From Apteryx mantelli (lineage: Eukaryota; Chordata; Aves; Apterygiformes; Apterygidae), in assembly GCF_036417845.1 (NCBI RefSeq), contig NC_089979.1, positions 21,098,458-21,162,457 on the forward strand: 64,000 nucleotides of DNA, read 5' to 3'. Position numbers and translations under genes: made by a program. Below are positions 1 to 12,098 of the stretch, in pieces (the stretch's first letter is position 1; the number at the start of each line of letters is the position of its first letter). Below the pieces are notes generated by a model, which saw only the letters and a program-made list of their open reading frames with translations, was not told where the DNA came from and searched no databases.

Positions 1-3000
1 CCTCAGGTTGAGCTTTGCTATATTTCTGTTACAATGTTGTGACATTATTTCCTGCAGGCTGGTTTAGATGTCATCCTGCTCAGTGTACTGGCTGCTGTGA
101 ATCCCCATTATTAGGCATACTGTAAATTATCTTGAGAACTTAAACTCTTAGCTTCAGTTAATGAATTTCACTAGGAGCTTGGCACATAACCATTATGTGT
201 GGTAGCACATCATGCTATCACACCTAAATCTGCTTGTGGATCTTGCTATGTTTCAGTCATAGCTCTTTCATTATGAAAGATCTGTGCTGGAAACCTTGCC
301 TGATGTTGAAAATAGAATTTGTTGACATATTTAACAGGCAAACATCACTACTGTATCTGACTACTAAAGGGCTTACAAATCTAAAGAATATCACAACAAA
401 TTGTAAACCTATGCAGTAATGCTTATTCTATGGGTTCTGAAAATTCCCCATGCAGCCAGCTGCAGTCTTTCTCTGTATTCGTAGAAGTTGCATTATTACC
501 ATTGTACTATTAAGTGACAAATAAACAAGCCCAGATCCTCACAGTCTTAGAAAGGTTGAGTTACTATTAAATTAAGAGGACTTTGGTCTGAGGAAGAACA
601 TCAGGTTTTAGTGAAGCAGTTGAAGCTGAATTTAACAACGTACAATTGCTTGCTGAGTAGCCAGGGTGTGTGGGTGAAGTGAGACTGTGGGGGGAAAGGT
701 TCCAGCATGTGCACGTATTGCTGTTTGTAACCACCCTTCACACACCAAGTGGTACATTCTTGCTCCCTAACAAAGAACATTTCTGTCCACTTCAAAGAAG
801 GGCAATATTCATGTTCCTTCTTTCATTTATTTTGATATGTAGGGTGTCATATAATGAACAGCTGTAATAACAATAGCTAAAAACATTGTAAGGAGCTAAG
901 CGAGAAGTGCAGTATAAAAGTGACTGCTAAACTTACAGAGGTGAAACACTGAAAAGGGTCCAGAGGCTATTTCTCCATTAGTACTAGATATACATTGAGA
1001 GAAGGATGGCAGAACATGCTAAAGGTAATAATTTAAATACACAAAATGCCCTAGGTAGTGTAGTGTAAAAGTTTAGATTCCCTTCTCCCTCTCCTACAGG
1101 AAAGTTTTCCTCACCATTAAAATAGCACTCTGTTTCTTGTACCCTCTTCTCTCTGTCTCCATACACGACCTTCTAGAGAATGGTATAATTTCAGCAGGGA
1201 AGGTGCAAAGCATGCTGTCTAATGTTTAGGGCACTCTCCCTGGAGGGGAGAAGTCTGGGCTGGACACAATCAGGCTAACAAGAGTTCGACCCCCAGCCCA
1301 ACTACTTCCACAACAACTGCCCTAATGCTACAAAAGAGGCACATCCAGTGCAATGGCCAAGTCCGTAAGGTAGCTTTGGACTTACACAGGTACTCAGCTC
1401 TGGGAAAGAGGCTGGACAGAGAGCTACAGCCCTCTCTTCACATTTCCTACTAGCTTCATTTGTCATCTCCCTATTCAACATGCTTGGTGCTGCAAATCTC
1501 ACTCTATACAGTGTGTACAGATATGAAAATGCAACTTGCTCTGATCTTTTCCTAAACAAGCTTGCCTTCTGATAAATGCTCCTTCTCTCAACCTCCTTTC
1601 AGGAAAAAAACTTCTTATGGGAAGAAGCAATTTGTTCCTACGTGCACATTTTCACAGCTACAGATCCAGTAGCTGAGCCAGTCCCTCCTGTACATGCAGA
1701 CTTTGTCAGCAGTCACAATGATTGTATTTTTTCCATGTTTACATTTTAAGACACTTTAAGAAACATTTGTGGATGCCTGCTATCATTGAACCAAAGCCAA
1801 GCAAAATCTGCATTTCCAGCTATGGGTCACAGTTATATAAAAAAGCATTGTTCACAACAGCTGTCTTCAGTTTCAGTTTTTTTGATTATCATACATTTTA
1901 TTTCCCCTTAAAAAGCAAGCTCAAAGTTCTTTTCTGGATCTTGGACTAATATATTATATTCCTCCTTCTACAGTACGACCTGTCAAGTGAAATTTTCGCT
2001 CCCCTCAAATAGGGGGATAGGATAGGAGTCTATTGAGTTTGACTTCAGAATTTCATCCACAGTTATAACAAATAAAGCTCTTCCAGCCTGCAGTTCTGAA
2101 AGAGGGACAAACCATTTTATCAATAAATGTGGTTAATATACTGTAATTTATTTGTAATATGTTGTAATTTATTTGTGGGACAGAATTAAAGACATTTTAA
2201 CCATCTGGAGCAAACATTCTGTTACCATGGGTTTGTTTTGAAAATTCAAAAGGTGGCATCCTGAATGCGTAAGCAGCACAAGATTTGTTTTTCAGATATA
2301 ATGGCCTTACTTGATCATTTTATAAATCCAAATGTAACAAGATGTTCTCTTCACTGTTTAAATGTCTTCCTTGGTAGGCTCATGTACCAAAACCAGGACT
2401 AATCCAGATTGTTTTCTTTTTTGAAATCTTCATTTTCACATCTCAAAACTTCTGAAGGATGGATGTTGTCATTTTTTTGTTTAGAATCTTTTTCTCTGGC
2501 TCTTTCCTTAATTACTGCTCTTTTTTCCAAAATTTACCAGCTGCTGCTCTAACAAAAGATAAACAGATCAACCTGAGAAGTTGTTCAGGAAGATGGAATT
2601 AGAAATATGCACCTGAAACAAAAAAAATCTCATTGTTAGGAAGGAATGAGACTATGCTTTAGAAAAGGTTAGGATGGATTGATTTTTCCTATGTATCAGA
2701 GTTTTCCTACACCTGTAAAAATAAAATCAATAAATGCATGAAGGATAACTAGATGAAGTCTTGGGTTAAGATTGAATAAAATAAAAATGACAGGTTAAGA
2801 TACAGAAAGTGATCCAAGCCTAGTAATTCAATCAACAAGTCTAATTTAATGTGAAAAGTGAAAAAAACAGCATCAGATATTTGGTGTAGGATAAGAGAAC
2901 TGCTGCCAGCTAGAGCTCCCAGCCTTCTCCTTACATGTGAAGTATCATCCTGGGAGAGGGTTGAATACATTCACAATTTCTGTCCTCTGTCTTCTCTTAG

Positions 3001-4179
3001 GTAATATTGCTATTTCAAGTCCCCAGGTGCAGTGCATTATACCACCACATGTCTTACTGATTTTTCACATTATTATTCCCTATTTTCTTTTGTAAATAGA
3101 AAAGATATTGACAGGGGGTTGCTGCACTTAAAAAGAAGAAAAAGACTGAATCCAGTTGGGAAAATATTAACTGTGTTAAACAGGACTTTTTGTAACTATT
3201 TATTGTAGTGTAGTAGCATCTAGGAGCCACAGCCCATTATTTCTCTCCTGAGGTACAATCTCAGGATAAGACATATAACTCAGGCCAAGTGGAATAATTT
3301 GCTTCAGCCACTTTCACAAGAATTTGCTGTGTTTTGCCTGACTATGTGTGACTTCACATTTCAGCCAGTACTACAGATACTTGGATATCTATGCCAAAAG
3401 TATTCAATAAAAATGTCAGCATTTTTTTCATCCATTAATAATGTGTAACTATTTTTTCTATTATTTGACCTGTTCCACTATGTTATAGTGCACTTCCGTG
3501 TGTGTGTGTGCTGTAGCTTCAATACGTAAAAGTGAAATGAGATTCATGTTCCCTTGGAAAGTCAGTAGAGATCATTTGGATCTGCTCTCTGATCTTATCT
3601 GTTTTATTTTTCAGAGGAAATCTATCCTGGCTCATGTTTTTGACATCACTGTGAACTGAGAACAATTTCCAGAAAAAAGAACTATACAGAAGATCCATAA
3701 ATAAATCACACTAGACTAATCCAATGACCTGAGATGTGCCTTCTGGCCTTTTAGGGAATAACTCCCTCTGCCTTTGCTTAATTTTATATCTACTTTTCAT
3801 GCTAGATCCCAAGTGATAGCCTTGCAGGTCACTCCGCCTTTAAATAAAAGACAGGTAAATAAGTTAGCCAAATGGTCTCTCTGATGGTGGAAGTTCATAC
3901 TGGACTAAATGTTAGAACTCAGCCTCACTATTGGGAAAGGGCTGGTCTTACTCGGCCAACAGAAAGGGTTGCTTCAGTAATTAGCGATCTGGGAAAGCAA
4001 TCAGAGGGCTACTGAAATAAAGTTGGGGGAAAAGGCTGTGAAGAGTCTAGATTTAGGAGAAAGAAAGACTTAAAGGAGATTACTGTAATTCAGAGGAAAT
4101 AACTGTAAGAAGGAGGTTTCTTGAAGATGGAGAGTGTAAAAAACATTGACCTATGACCTACCTGATCCTTGAATATCTT
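1..4179. other. Intergenic sequence, no gene recognised
   Basis: This AT-rich noncoding stretch has only short chance open frames in all six readings. None has a recognisable domain, codon pattern or splice context. A weak tRNA-SINE-like patch near 1215-1300 is described under findings. Its position beyond the 3' end of MMP16 suggests gene-desert flank. Conserved noncoding elements cannot be excluded by eye. Confidence 0.6.
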
Positions 4180-4189
4180 ACACTTCAAT

Positions 4190-4770
4190 GTGGTTTTATT
4201 TTATATATATTTTAATGCTTTCCTCCTTTTTTCTCTGGAACACATCCTATTTATCAATATTCTTTTTCAAAATGCAAGCACCAGAGCTGAACACAAGTCC
4301 CAGCTCACCAGCAGTCGTCAGACTAACTAGTAGTGGTATCAGATGCTTCCTATTACTAATTAATATTCTGCTGTCTGTATGAAAACCCTTTAAGCCAGAG
4401 CATTGCTTTGGAAGCTCACATTCAACTAACTCTCCACTATGATCTCTCTCAGACTCACTGTTTCCTGGGTTTCATCTTGGAAGCCCAGCCCACATGCTTT
4501 GTTCCTTACATCTAGCCAGACAGAAACACAAGGAGGGTGCCAAATTTACAAAATGATCCAGATTACTACATTAGTGACCTGTCCTCCTCATTACTTACCA
4601 CTCCCTCAATCTTTGTCAACATCAAACTTCATCAGTAATGATTTTATGTCTTCCAATTCACCAGCAAATATTAAATACTGTACAACCAAAATTAGTTCTC
4701 TCTGGGGCTCCAGTAAAATCATACAGTTAGATGGGTCTCTGTTCAGAATGGCATTTTGACACATGGAGTT
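4190..4770 (-). repeat. Ancient CR1 LINE fragment (RT and C-terminal region)
   Basis: Read on the plus strand, the order of words follows the antisense of the amniote CR1 reverse-transcriptase region. A stretch resembling 'accagagctgaacaca' comes first, then the 'ctcacattcaac...ccactatgatc' block, then a block ending 'aaatattaaatactgtacaacc' and 'ggggctcc', which corresponds to the conserved GVPQGS neighbourhood. The coding sense is therefore minus. The copy is heavily mutated, with no surviving frame. Edges are approximate because the identification comes from recalled family patterns and not from an alignment. Confidence 0.55.
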
Positions 4771-6343
4771 TTAAATACATACAATACGAGCCATGCTGTT
4801 TTTGTATTGTTCTAGTTTCTGGTTTAAAATGCAGTAAAATACAAAATGCAAGACCAGAGCTTTCAATTTTATCAATTAAATTTGTATTTTTTTCTTTTAA
4901 TCATATTAATTGGGTAAAACTTTTAATCATAATCATTTGGTGATGGCATTATTTAAATGGTCCTCCTTTTAGCAGTGCCTTAATGACTAGTTGGTACTAC
5001 TACATGATGAGAATGTGATTAACTGGGAGCTAAGCACCAGTCTTTAAGGCTGCCTATTCAACTCTCTGTGTGGAGATTTAGATGCCCTACTTAAGCATTT
5101 GGATTTGAAAATATTTATTTACTTGAATATGCAACTGCTAAGCAACTCAGAAGAATCACAAGGACCTAGCTCCTCACAAGGGCCTACACATATAGATGCC
5201 ACCTTAGGTACTTGCATGCAAAATATAAACTCCCTAAATAAACAGTCTGCTGACAACTCTAGAGGTACAAACTTTAGATGCTTCAGGTTTGTCAGTAAGG
5301 ACACCCTGGGGACTGAACATGTAGCACTGACCATATGCAAAACCATCAGGGGCATTACTGAAGTGAATTGCTCTGGGCATATGCCAGGTCATCTTTCATT
5401 CCTATTTTAGTGCCATTTCCAGAACTTCTTTACTGGTTCAGACCTCCCATGTAGGGAGGAGTCTTTTTTTCATCCAGTAGCCCAATGCTTAGAGCAACAA
5501 GACCTGTTTATCCACTTAAGTTTAAGAGAGCGTCCATAACTCTCTTTCATAGTTCTTGTTCTAGTCAGTACTCACAATCACAAATCCTACTCCTGCAGAT
5601 AGTTGCTCCCCACTTCCCAGAGCAAGAGCTAATTAAGAATCTGTATGGCCAGGAGTCTTCTAGTTCATCCATATTGTGTCTAATCTCCTATACAGCCCAA
5701 GGAGAATAATATATCTCAAAATGAGATCCACAATAAGTTGGCACAGTGAATCAGGAGCCTCCCATGTTGGTATTTTTTGGCATCTGACTACAAAGAGCTA
5801 GAAAACAGAGGAATGGTGAGTGCAAGGACAAACCTTATACCTGTTCAATATCTGGATTTGGGGCCCCAGGAGATGTTTCTGACCACATGGGTTCCAGAGG
5901 CTGGGATCTCTCTTGAAGATTGGTGCCTGTGGAGTGCCAGCATCTCTTTCCTGAAATGCTGGCGAGGGTAGTTATCCTGCACCTTCACTTCCATTTCTTT
6001 CTTCAACTTCTTATAAACAGATAACTGCCACTGAATTGAATATACAAACATGTTTCACTTCTCTGGTCATTGGATGTTCAATTTTTCATTTTCTTAAGTA
6101 TAAAGGTAGAATAGGGGAATAAGAGGATTTAAAAAAATAGTCATTTCTAAAAGAAAAAGAAAACATGGATGCAGATGCAGGTTATTCTCTACCACCTGAA
6201 AAATTCTGTTAAGAACAAAAATGCTGACACTTTCTCAGCTCTGGAGTGTCTGTCACTGTAATGTACTCAGGCAGTTTGGGGGTGTGCAAGTACATCAATT
6301 CTGCTTTAATAGCAGACTAAATGATTTATGAATGAGACTACTT
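4771..6343. other. Intergenic sequence, no gene recognised
   Basis: Noncoding, AT-rich sequence. Open frames such as the one at 5099-5410 have no domain or family resemblance and are overlapped by an equally long antisense frame, as expected by chance. Nothing else was recognised here. Confidence 0.5.
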
Positions 6344-6731
6344 AGGCAAGTGACAGGTGCCACACGGGCAAGCGTGGGACTCCGGCTGGTGAAACCCGTA
6401 GAAGAGGGATTTGCTCTGGGTTGCTCCCCAGGGGTTAACAAACCCTGGGTGCACCACGGCCGGAGCCACCACACTGTGTGGTTGCTTTAGCCTAGGGGCA
6501 CACTCGCTAATGACCCCATGATCGACAAGTCCAGACAAGGACCCACAGACCCACACCATAAACATCTAGGCGCCATGCAATTCCCCAGAGAATGACTGGT
6601 TAATGGACATATTGCTACCAACAGAGCAGGGCTGTGGGCTGAGCAGGAGGTTATCTATTGATATGCACACTGTTACTGACTAGAGCTGTGCAGCTTTTGT
6701 GTAACTGTGGGCTGGCGCTGTTCTGACTGGC

Positions 6732-6738
6732 TATAAAA
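6732..6738 (+). promoter_or_regulatory. TATA box of the solo LTR
   Basis: TATAAAA within GGCTATAAAAGAGAG, about 380 bp into the LTR and 367 bp before the AATAAA. Together these mark the U3/R promoter and the R/U5 processing region. Transcription, if any, would run rightwards, away from MMP16. Confidence 0.65.
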
Positions 6739-7098
6739 GAGAGTAAGCCACATAGGTTTGGTGTGGACTTGAACCCACGGTCAGCTGGCCTGTGGATCTG
6801 AGGATCCACCCGCCAGTGCGGACGCCCCTGTCAATGTTGTGGTGAGGAGAAACCGGGGAAAATTATACCGGAAGGGTGGCCCATCAGGGGTGAGAGCAGT
6901 TGCTGTACCGTGCAGCCATTGTTAGGGAATCCAGGGAAAGCTATCCCGGAGGGGTGGCCCTCAGGGAAAGGGCGAGAGTGGTCATTGTTCCGTGCATCCA
7001 TGATTTAACTGTAGAGCTCTGCTATGTATATATATTTTCAGTTCTGCTATATTTCTGGCTTTATTACACTTTTAGCTTTGTTATAACCTCTTATCTCT

Positions 7099-7104
7099 AA
7101 TAAA
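7099..7104 (+). terminator. LTR polyadenylation signal AATAAA
   Basis: AATAAA lies inside CTCTAATAAATTCTC, about 95 bp before the LTR end. This is the expected place for the retroviral poly(A) signal near the R/U5 border. Confidence 0.6.
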
Positions 7105-8804
7105 TTCTCATACTCGACAAATGATGATCTCTCAAGTTCAGTGCGACTAATCCCAGAACCTGAAAGAATCCCGTACGCCCCTGTACTGGTGCATCACAAG
7201 GCAAGTATAAATGGCTTCCTCAACAATCCATAACACCACGAAGTCCTAGACTTTACTTTAGACTTTTAGATTATTTTGTTGTACAGGTACATGCCAACTT
7301 TCCACCCTAGAGATATGATCTACTAAGGATACTTTTTCAGCATTTTAAGATGGGAAATATATATATTTATACGATTATAGTCCAGATGTTTGAATTTATT
7401 TGACATTTCATGGCCTTGCCATAGTTTTTCTTCCTTTCTGGATCTGTCCCTCTCTGTTTAGCTGCCAGAGGAATGCAGCTGACATCTAAGAAGTTTCCTT
7501 GATGTATCATAAATGTTCTGATTTAGCACTTACTGGTTCACCTGATGGGCTCAGTCTACCCTTTCCACACACATAATGCAACACTTGTTGCAATTAGCCC
7601 CTATCTACTGGAAGTTTAACTCTGCCAGCTACAAAGCAATGCTTGCTGATGGCTTCTCTTGGGTAATATGCAGCTGCAGTATGTTTGAAGCATTTTATTT
7701 TACATCTATCTTTCTTATCACTAGATTACTTTCAATGATTCAAAACTTTCATTATAAGAAAGAAAAACAAGAGATGCATCCTGTCTCACTTTAGCATTCT
7801 GTTCTTTTGTTTGAAAAAGTTCTTGGCTCCTATTCTCAGAATAATTTAAAAGACAAGCTCATAAATATGACTTTCTCATTTAAATTACATTAGGCAGCAA
7901 TTCTTCAGTTCAGACTATCCCATAATGCTCTGCTCTTATTACATTACAGAGATTAGGACTGCACCTGAAAAGAAAGAAAGGAATCAAGCCAAAAGAACAT
8001 TTTATGTACAATAACCTCCTGGGGAGGGTGGGGTGGAAATCATTTAAAGCTGATTCTGGGCACCTTACTTTATGGCACACTACAGAATGCTGGACAAATT
8101 TCTTGGTTTCTCATGAATGACTAGTAGTTCCTCTAGTCTTAAAAAAACTAGTCATTGGCAATCAAACACACAATTGCTCACATGCCCCTGCATAGAAACA
8201 ACCAATAGATACAACACTCAAACATGTTAAATGAAAATATTTTTGTTTGATCTTAAATTCAGCATTAGAATTTTTTTGGCATAAATAATTCCACTCTCTC
8301 CCCCAAATATCTAGTTTTTTTTAAGTAGTATATGAGTATGGACATATAATAACATGAGAGATTACTACTTTTCTCAACATTGGGATAAAATGAAAATGTA
8401 GGTTATTTTCAAATCCAGTTATTCTATAATTTGACTAATAACATCAAATACAATGCAGATACAATATGCACATCTTCCCTCTTCTTTATATTTAATAAAA
8501 CAGAATATGGGGACAGTATCATGTTAATTAACATTAATACCTATCTAGACTGGTCAGGAAGGCTCTTTAGAGGATGAGACTTCCTCTAAGGTCAATAGAA
8601 AGACAGAGGCATATCTATTCCATCTTAAAACAAGTGTCTAAAATAAATAGCCTTCCTCTTTTTTATAGTAATACATAAAGGAATGCCTGCATCTTCCTTC
8701 TAGAAGTTTCTGCCTCAAAACATTGATTCTTGAAGGAGCCTAGGTAACTAGTTTAAACTCGACACTGAAAAAACATTAAATGAATCCAGTTTAAAAGGAT
8801 AATA

Positions 8805-8825
8805 CAAATAAATAAATAAATAAAT
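8805..8825. repeat. (AAAT)n microsatellite
   Basis: About five AAAT units in tandem. Such tracts are common in vertebrate noncoding DNA and no function is implied. Confidence 0.8.
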
Positions 8826-9648
8826 TGCTGCAAGACATTTCACTAAAAATAGGTCCTAAGACATTAACAGAAACACCACTGACTAAGGTTAGGATTCAGA
8901 ATAGAGAGCTATAACTCTTTTTTTTGTTTGTTTTTGTTTTGCCTCCCTTTAACGCTAAGATCTAGTTCCAGCTGGGGGCCCTACCGAGAAATTCCTCAGC
9001 CCAAGGAAGAGAAGGGTACAATATCCCGGTGAGTGTGAGAAGCACTAGATGACAGGATGTAGGAAGCCTCAACCTCTTCCTGCCTAGTCAATTTAGGAGT
9101 AGGTATGCTCTAATCACTTGCTAAAGCAGGCACTGCAGTAAAGAGAGGATTTTGCTAAGGCCTAAGCCACTCAGAGGTGTCAGGCTTGAGTGGTTCTGTG
9201 CATGATTTACAGTGAAATTTTGCTTTTAGAAGAGAAGACTTTATTGATGGAATCGTTATGACAGGTTGATTAAGGAATTATGATTAACAGCTGGATGGAG
9301 CTTTAAAATACCTTTTGGATACCTAAATGTTGGGCCTAATGGGGTAGAAAGATTCACTCCATCTCATTTCCCACCTATGTTGGAAAGATATTCCTAGCTC
9401 CCTTTATAGTCAATGAAAAGAGAGAGAGAGGAACTTCCAGAGGCTGATTCAGCTTCTGGGGTGGTCTCTCTCTGTCTATTTTGAAATGATCTTTTTTTCA
9501 GTTAGCTGTCTACTAACCAGAGACAGGGTGGGAGGAATTCAGGAATTCAGGCTCTAGAATGGACATTGACCAAGGTCTTTCGAACATTTTCCTTTTTATG
9601 TGCTATCCTTTGGCTGTTGTTTGTTTGGTTTTGCACATTTTATAAATG

Positions 9649-9666
9649 TGTGTGTGTGTGTGTGTA
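9649..9666. repeat. (TG)n microsatellite with flanking duplicated word
   Basis: A short TG run is bracketed by two copies of the word GCACATTTTATA (before it near 9631 and after it near 9677), so the tract sits inside a small tandem duplication. Confidence 0.75.
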
Positions 9667-12041
9667 TAGAAAATGTGCACATTTTATATATATGTATAGA
9701 GAGAGTTATTTTGTACATCCTTCTGCACAGATGCATAAGTGTTAAACAAAGCATATGTTATGTGGTTTTCATTATATGAATGACAACTGGTTTAAGGCCC
9801 TGATGCCAGCAAAAAAAAATATCTCAGAACTGGTTAGGTTATTGCTTGGACCTTTTTTCCTATTGGAGCAGTTTCTTTTGCAAGGTATTGCATTAGCCCC
9901 ATCTGTCCTCCAAACTCCACCTTCTTCAATTACAGTAATTCTTTGGTTATTTATGTATAATGTTATTTATGAATTTGGTTGGTGTGCATAGTCAGCGTAT
10001 TGGTCAAGAAATTGGTTCAATATTTGCATAGTGTTTAAATATGTTTCCTATCCCTCTAATAATTTAGATCTTTAGATTGTTGCCTACCATCTAACTATGT
10101 GTAGTAAGGTACTCATTCTCACAGGACATTCTACCGTATGTTCAAATACTGCTGAAAGATGCCTTTATAAAAGCAGCTAAGCCTGGAGAAGTTTTGAAGT
10201 GACCAATTTCTCAGAAATACAAAATAAACAGAAACTGAACATGTGCCCCAGCTGTATTGCCTATAATTCTGGTAAATCAGCCACTTTATGTTGTGTAGGA
10301 GTATGGTGATGCTCACCACAGCAATTCATCTCCCTTTATTTTATATTTTGTTTGGTTTGCCTGGCTTTCTTCAGTAAGAAGAGAGCAAACACCGCTGAGG
10401 TATATTATGCATCCAATCCTCCCAGAATCAGAGGAGCTTTAGTTTAAACAGGCAGCTAAGAATCCATTAAAATGAGTTATCCTGTTCCTCTCAGACTCAA
10501 AGCAAATTGACATGGTTGTTGGATTTCCTATAGTTTGTTTAACAAACAACACAAAGTAAAAATTAATCTGCAGGATGACGACAGCAAGCGGTTGAAAGCT
10601 GATGGCAGATGTTCTTAGAGACCAATCATAGTAAAGCTTCATTTAAGCTAGGAGAAAAAAAATAACTTTAAGTGAGGTGTTGCTACGACAGTTTTATATT
10701 TCCATAAAAAAAATGTGAAGCTTGAAGTTGTATTCTAGCTCTATACCTTTCTAACTAAAGTGGTCTTGCACAATGTGAATGGAAGTTTGATAAAGGGCTG
10801 TTTACTCTAGTGTCTACCTAGTTTGGGGGTCAGGTGTGGCCAGGGTCAACAAAACAGGTAAGTGTGACTAAGGCATGTGTATACGATGGCATTTAGATTA
10901 ACTTCATTAGAATGACAAAGCAGCATCTATCATTACAATTAACTAAATAGGGAAAAAATTTCTATTCACCTGATAGTATGAGGTAAGGGTATTTAAGCAA
11001 CCAAGAAATGTTCCAGTAACTTGTATTAATCTATTGCCTTGGAGTACGTAAAGTCACATATTATAGTTGCTTACTTAAAGTCAGTGTTGTATACAGTAAG
11101 CTAAAATTTCATTCAGCTACTCTAGTGTTGCCATCCCTCTGTCAAGGAGATTTTGCTCATTCTGCAGAGCAGGGTTAGAAGCAAAAGCCCAATTACTAAG
11201 AGAGACAAAAAATGGGAGATTAAAAAAGATTCATGAATTATCTTAGATCAACATAAAATTACTAATAACCCTTGTATCCCCCAAACCTCAGCCCCTGTTA
11301 CCTCGGGGCACAATACAGATCATTAGCATTCAAATCAGTTTGACTTCTTCATATACTGCAGGAAAATAAAGTCTTTTCAGACTTAACCTTAGATGCAATG
11401 TCAACATCTTAAGTATTTTTACTTAACTGTTGTACTATTATGAAAACACTCCATAGCTTTAGAGCTCCCAAATGTCCTGAAATTCACTTACAATGTCATT
11501 TATCATTGCACCTGAAGTGAAATAATTATCACTGACAGGTTTTTACTGGGATATTTAGTTTATGAGTACAGTACACTTAAAAGAAGTGGACGACTGGCTT
11601 TCTTTGACTTCTCAGTTAACAATATCCGAAGTATCATCTCTTTAGGAAACAAAACCTTAATTGAATCTTTTTCTTTACTAAAAGTGGAGCTCAGCAGTTG
11701 CATGACTATTTTTTTCTTTTTTTAACTAAAAATATCAGAAACCTATCTATAATATTTTGTCATGCTTATTCATTCAGTTAAGTCTTCCATACCAAGCTTA
11801 CATAATAGGAAAAAGATATTTTACACTATTATGATTGTCTATTTAAAAAGAATATATACCTTCTCAGAAGCAAAAGACTTAAGACTGCAGAAAACCCACA
11901 TTCAAAGAGACTAGGGCATATGGTCCTAAGAGCTTTATCATAATATCTCCATCACCCAGCTGCAGAGTGTCTATGTTTGCCTAAAACACCTCAACTTGCT
12001 TTAGCAGATTCAGAATTTCACAAATCTATCTGCAAAATTTT

Positions 12042-12098
12042 AATAAAGTCAATATAAAGTCAATATAAAGTCATATAAAGTCATGTAAGTCAATAAAG
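12042..12098. repeat. Minisatellite-like tandem repeat
   Basis: Units of about 10-12 bp, variants of ATATAAAGTCA, are repeated four to five times with decay toward the right end (ATGTAAGTCAATAAAG). This is a small AT-rich tandem array with no evident coding role. Confidence 0.75.

Larger units (their letters stand above)
6344..7205 (+). mobile_element. Solo LTR of an endogenous retrovirus, with target-site duplication
   Basis: The LTR proper is 6351-7198 (848 bp). It starts TGACAGG and ends CATCACA, fitting the TG...CA rule, and is flanked on both sides by the 7-bp direct repeat AGGCAAG (6344-6350 and 7199-7205). It contains a TATA box (6732-6738) and a downstream AATAAA (7099-7104), which fixes plus orientation with U3, R and U5 in order. 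It is more GC-rich than its surroundings. No gag, pol, env, primer-binding site or second LTR is adjacent, so it is a solo LTR left by recombination between two LTRs. Between TATA and AATAAA a roughly 70-bp unit occurs twice (about 6853-6919 and 6931-7001). The exact ERV family cannot be assigned by eye; a 7-bp duplication is slightly longer than the usual 4-6 bp. Confidence 0.8.
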
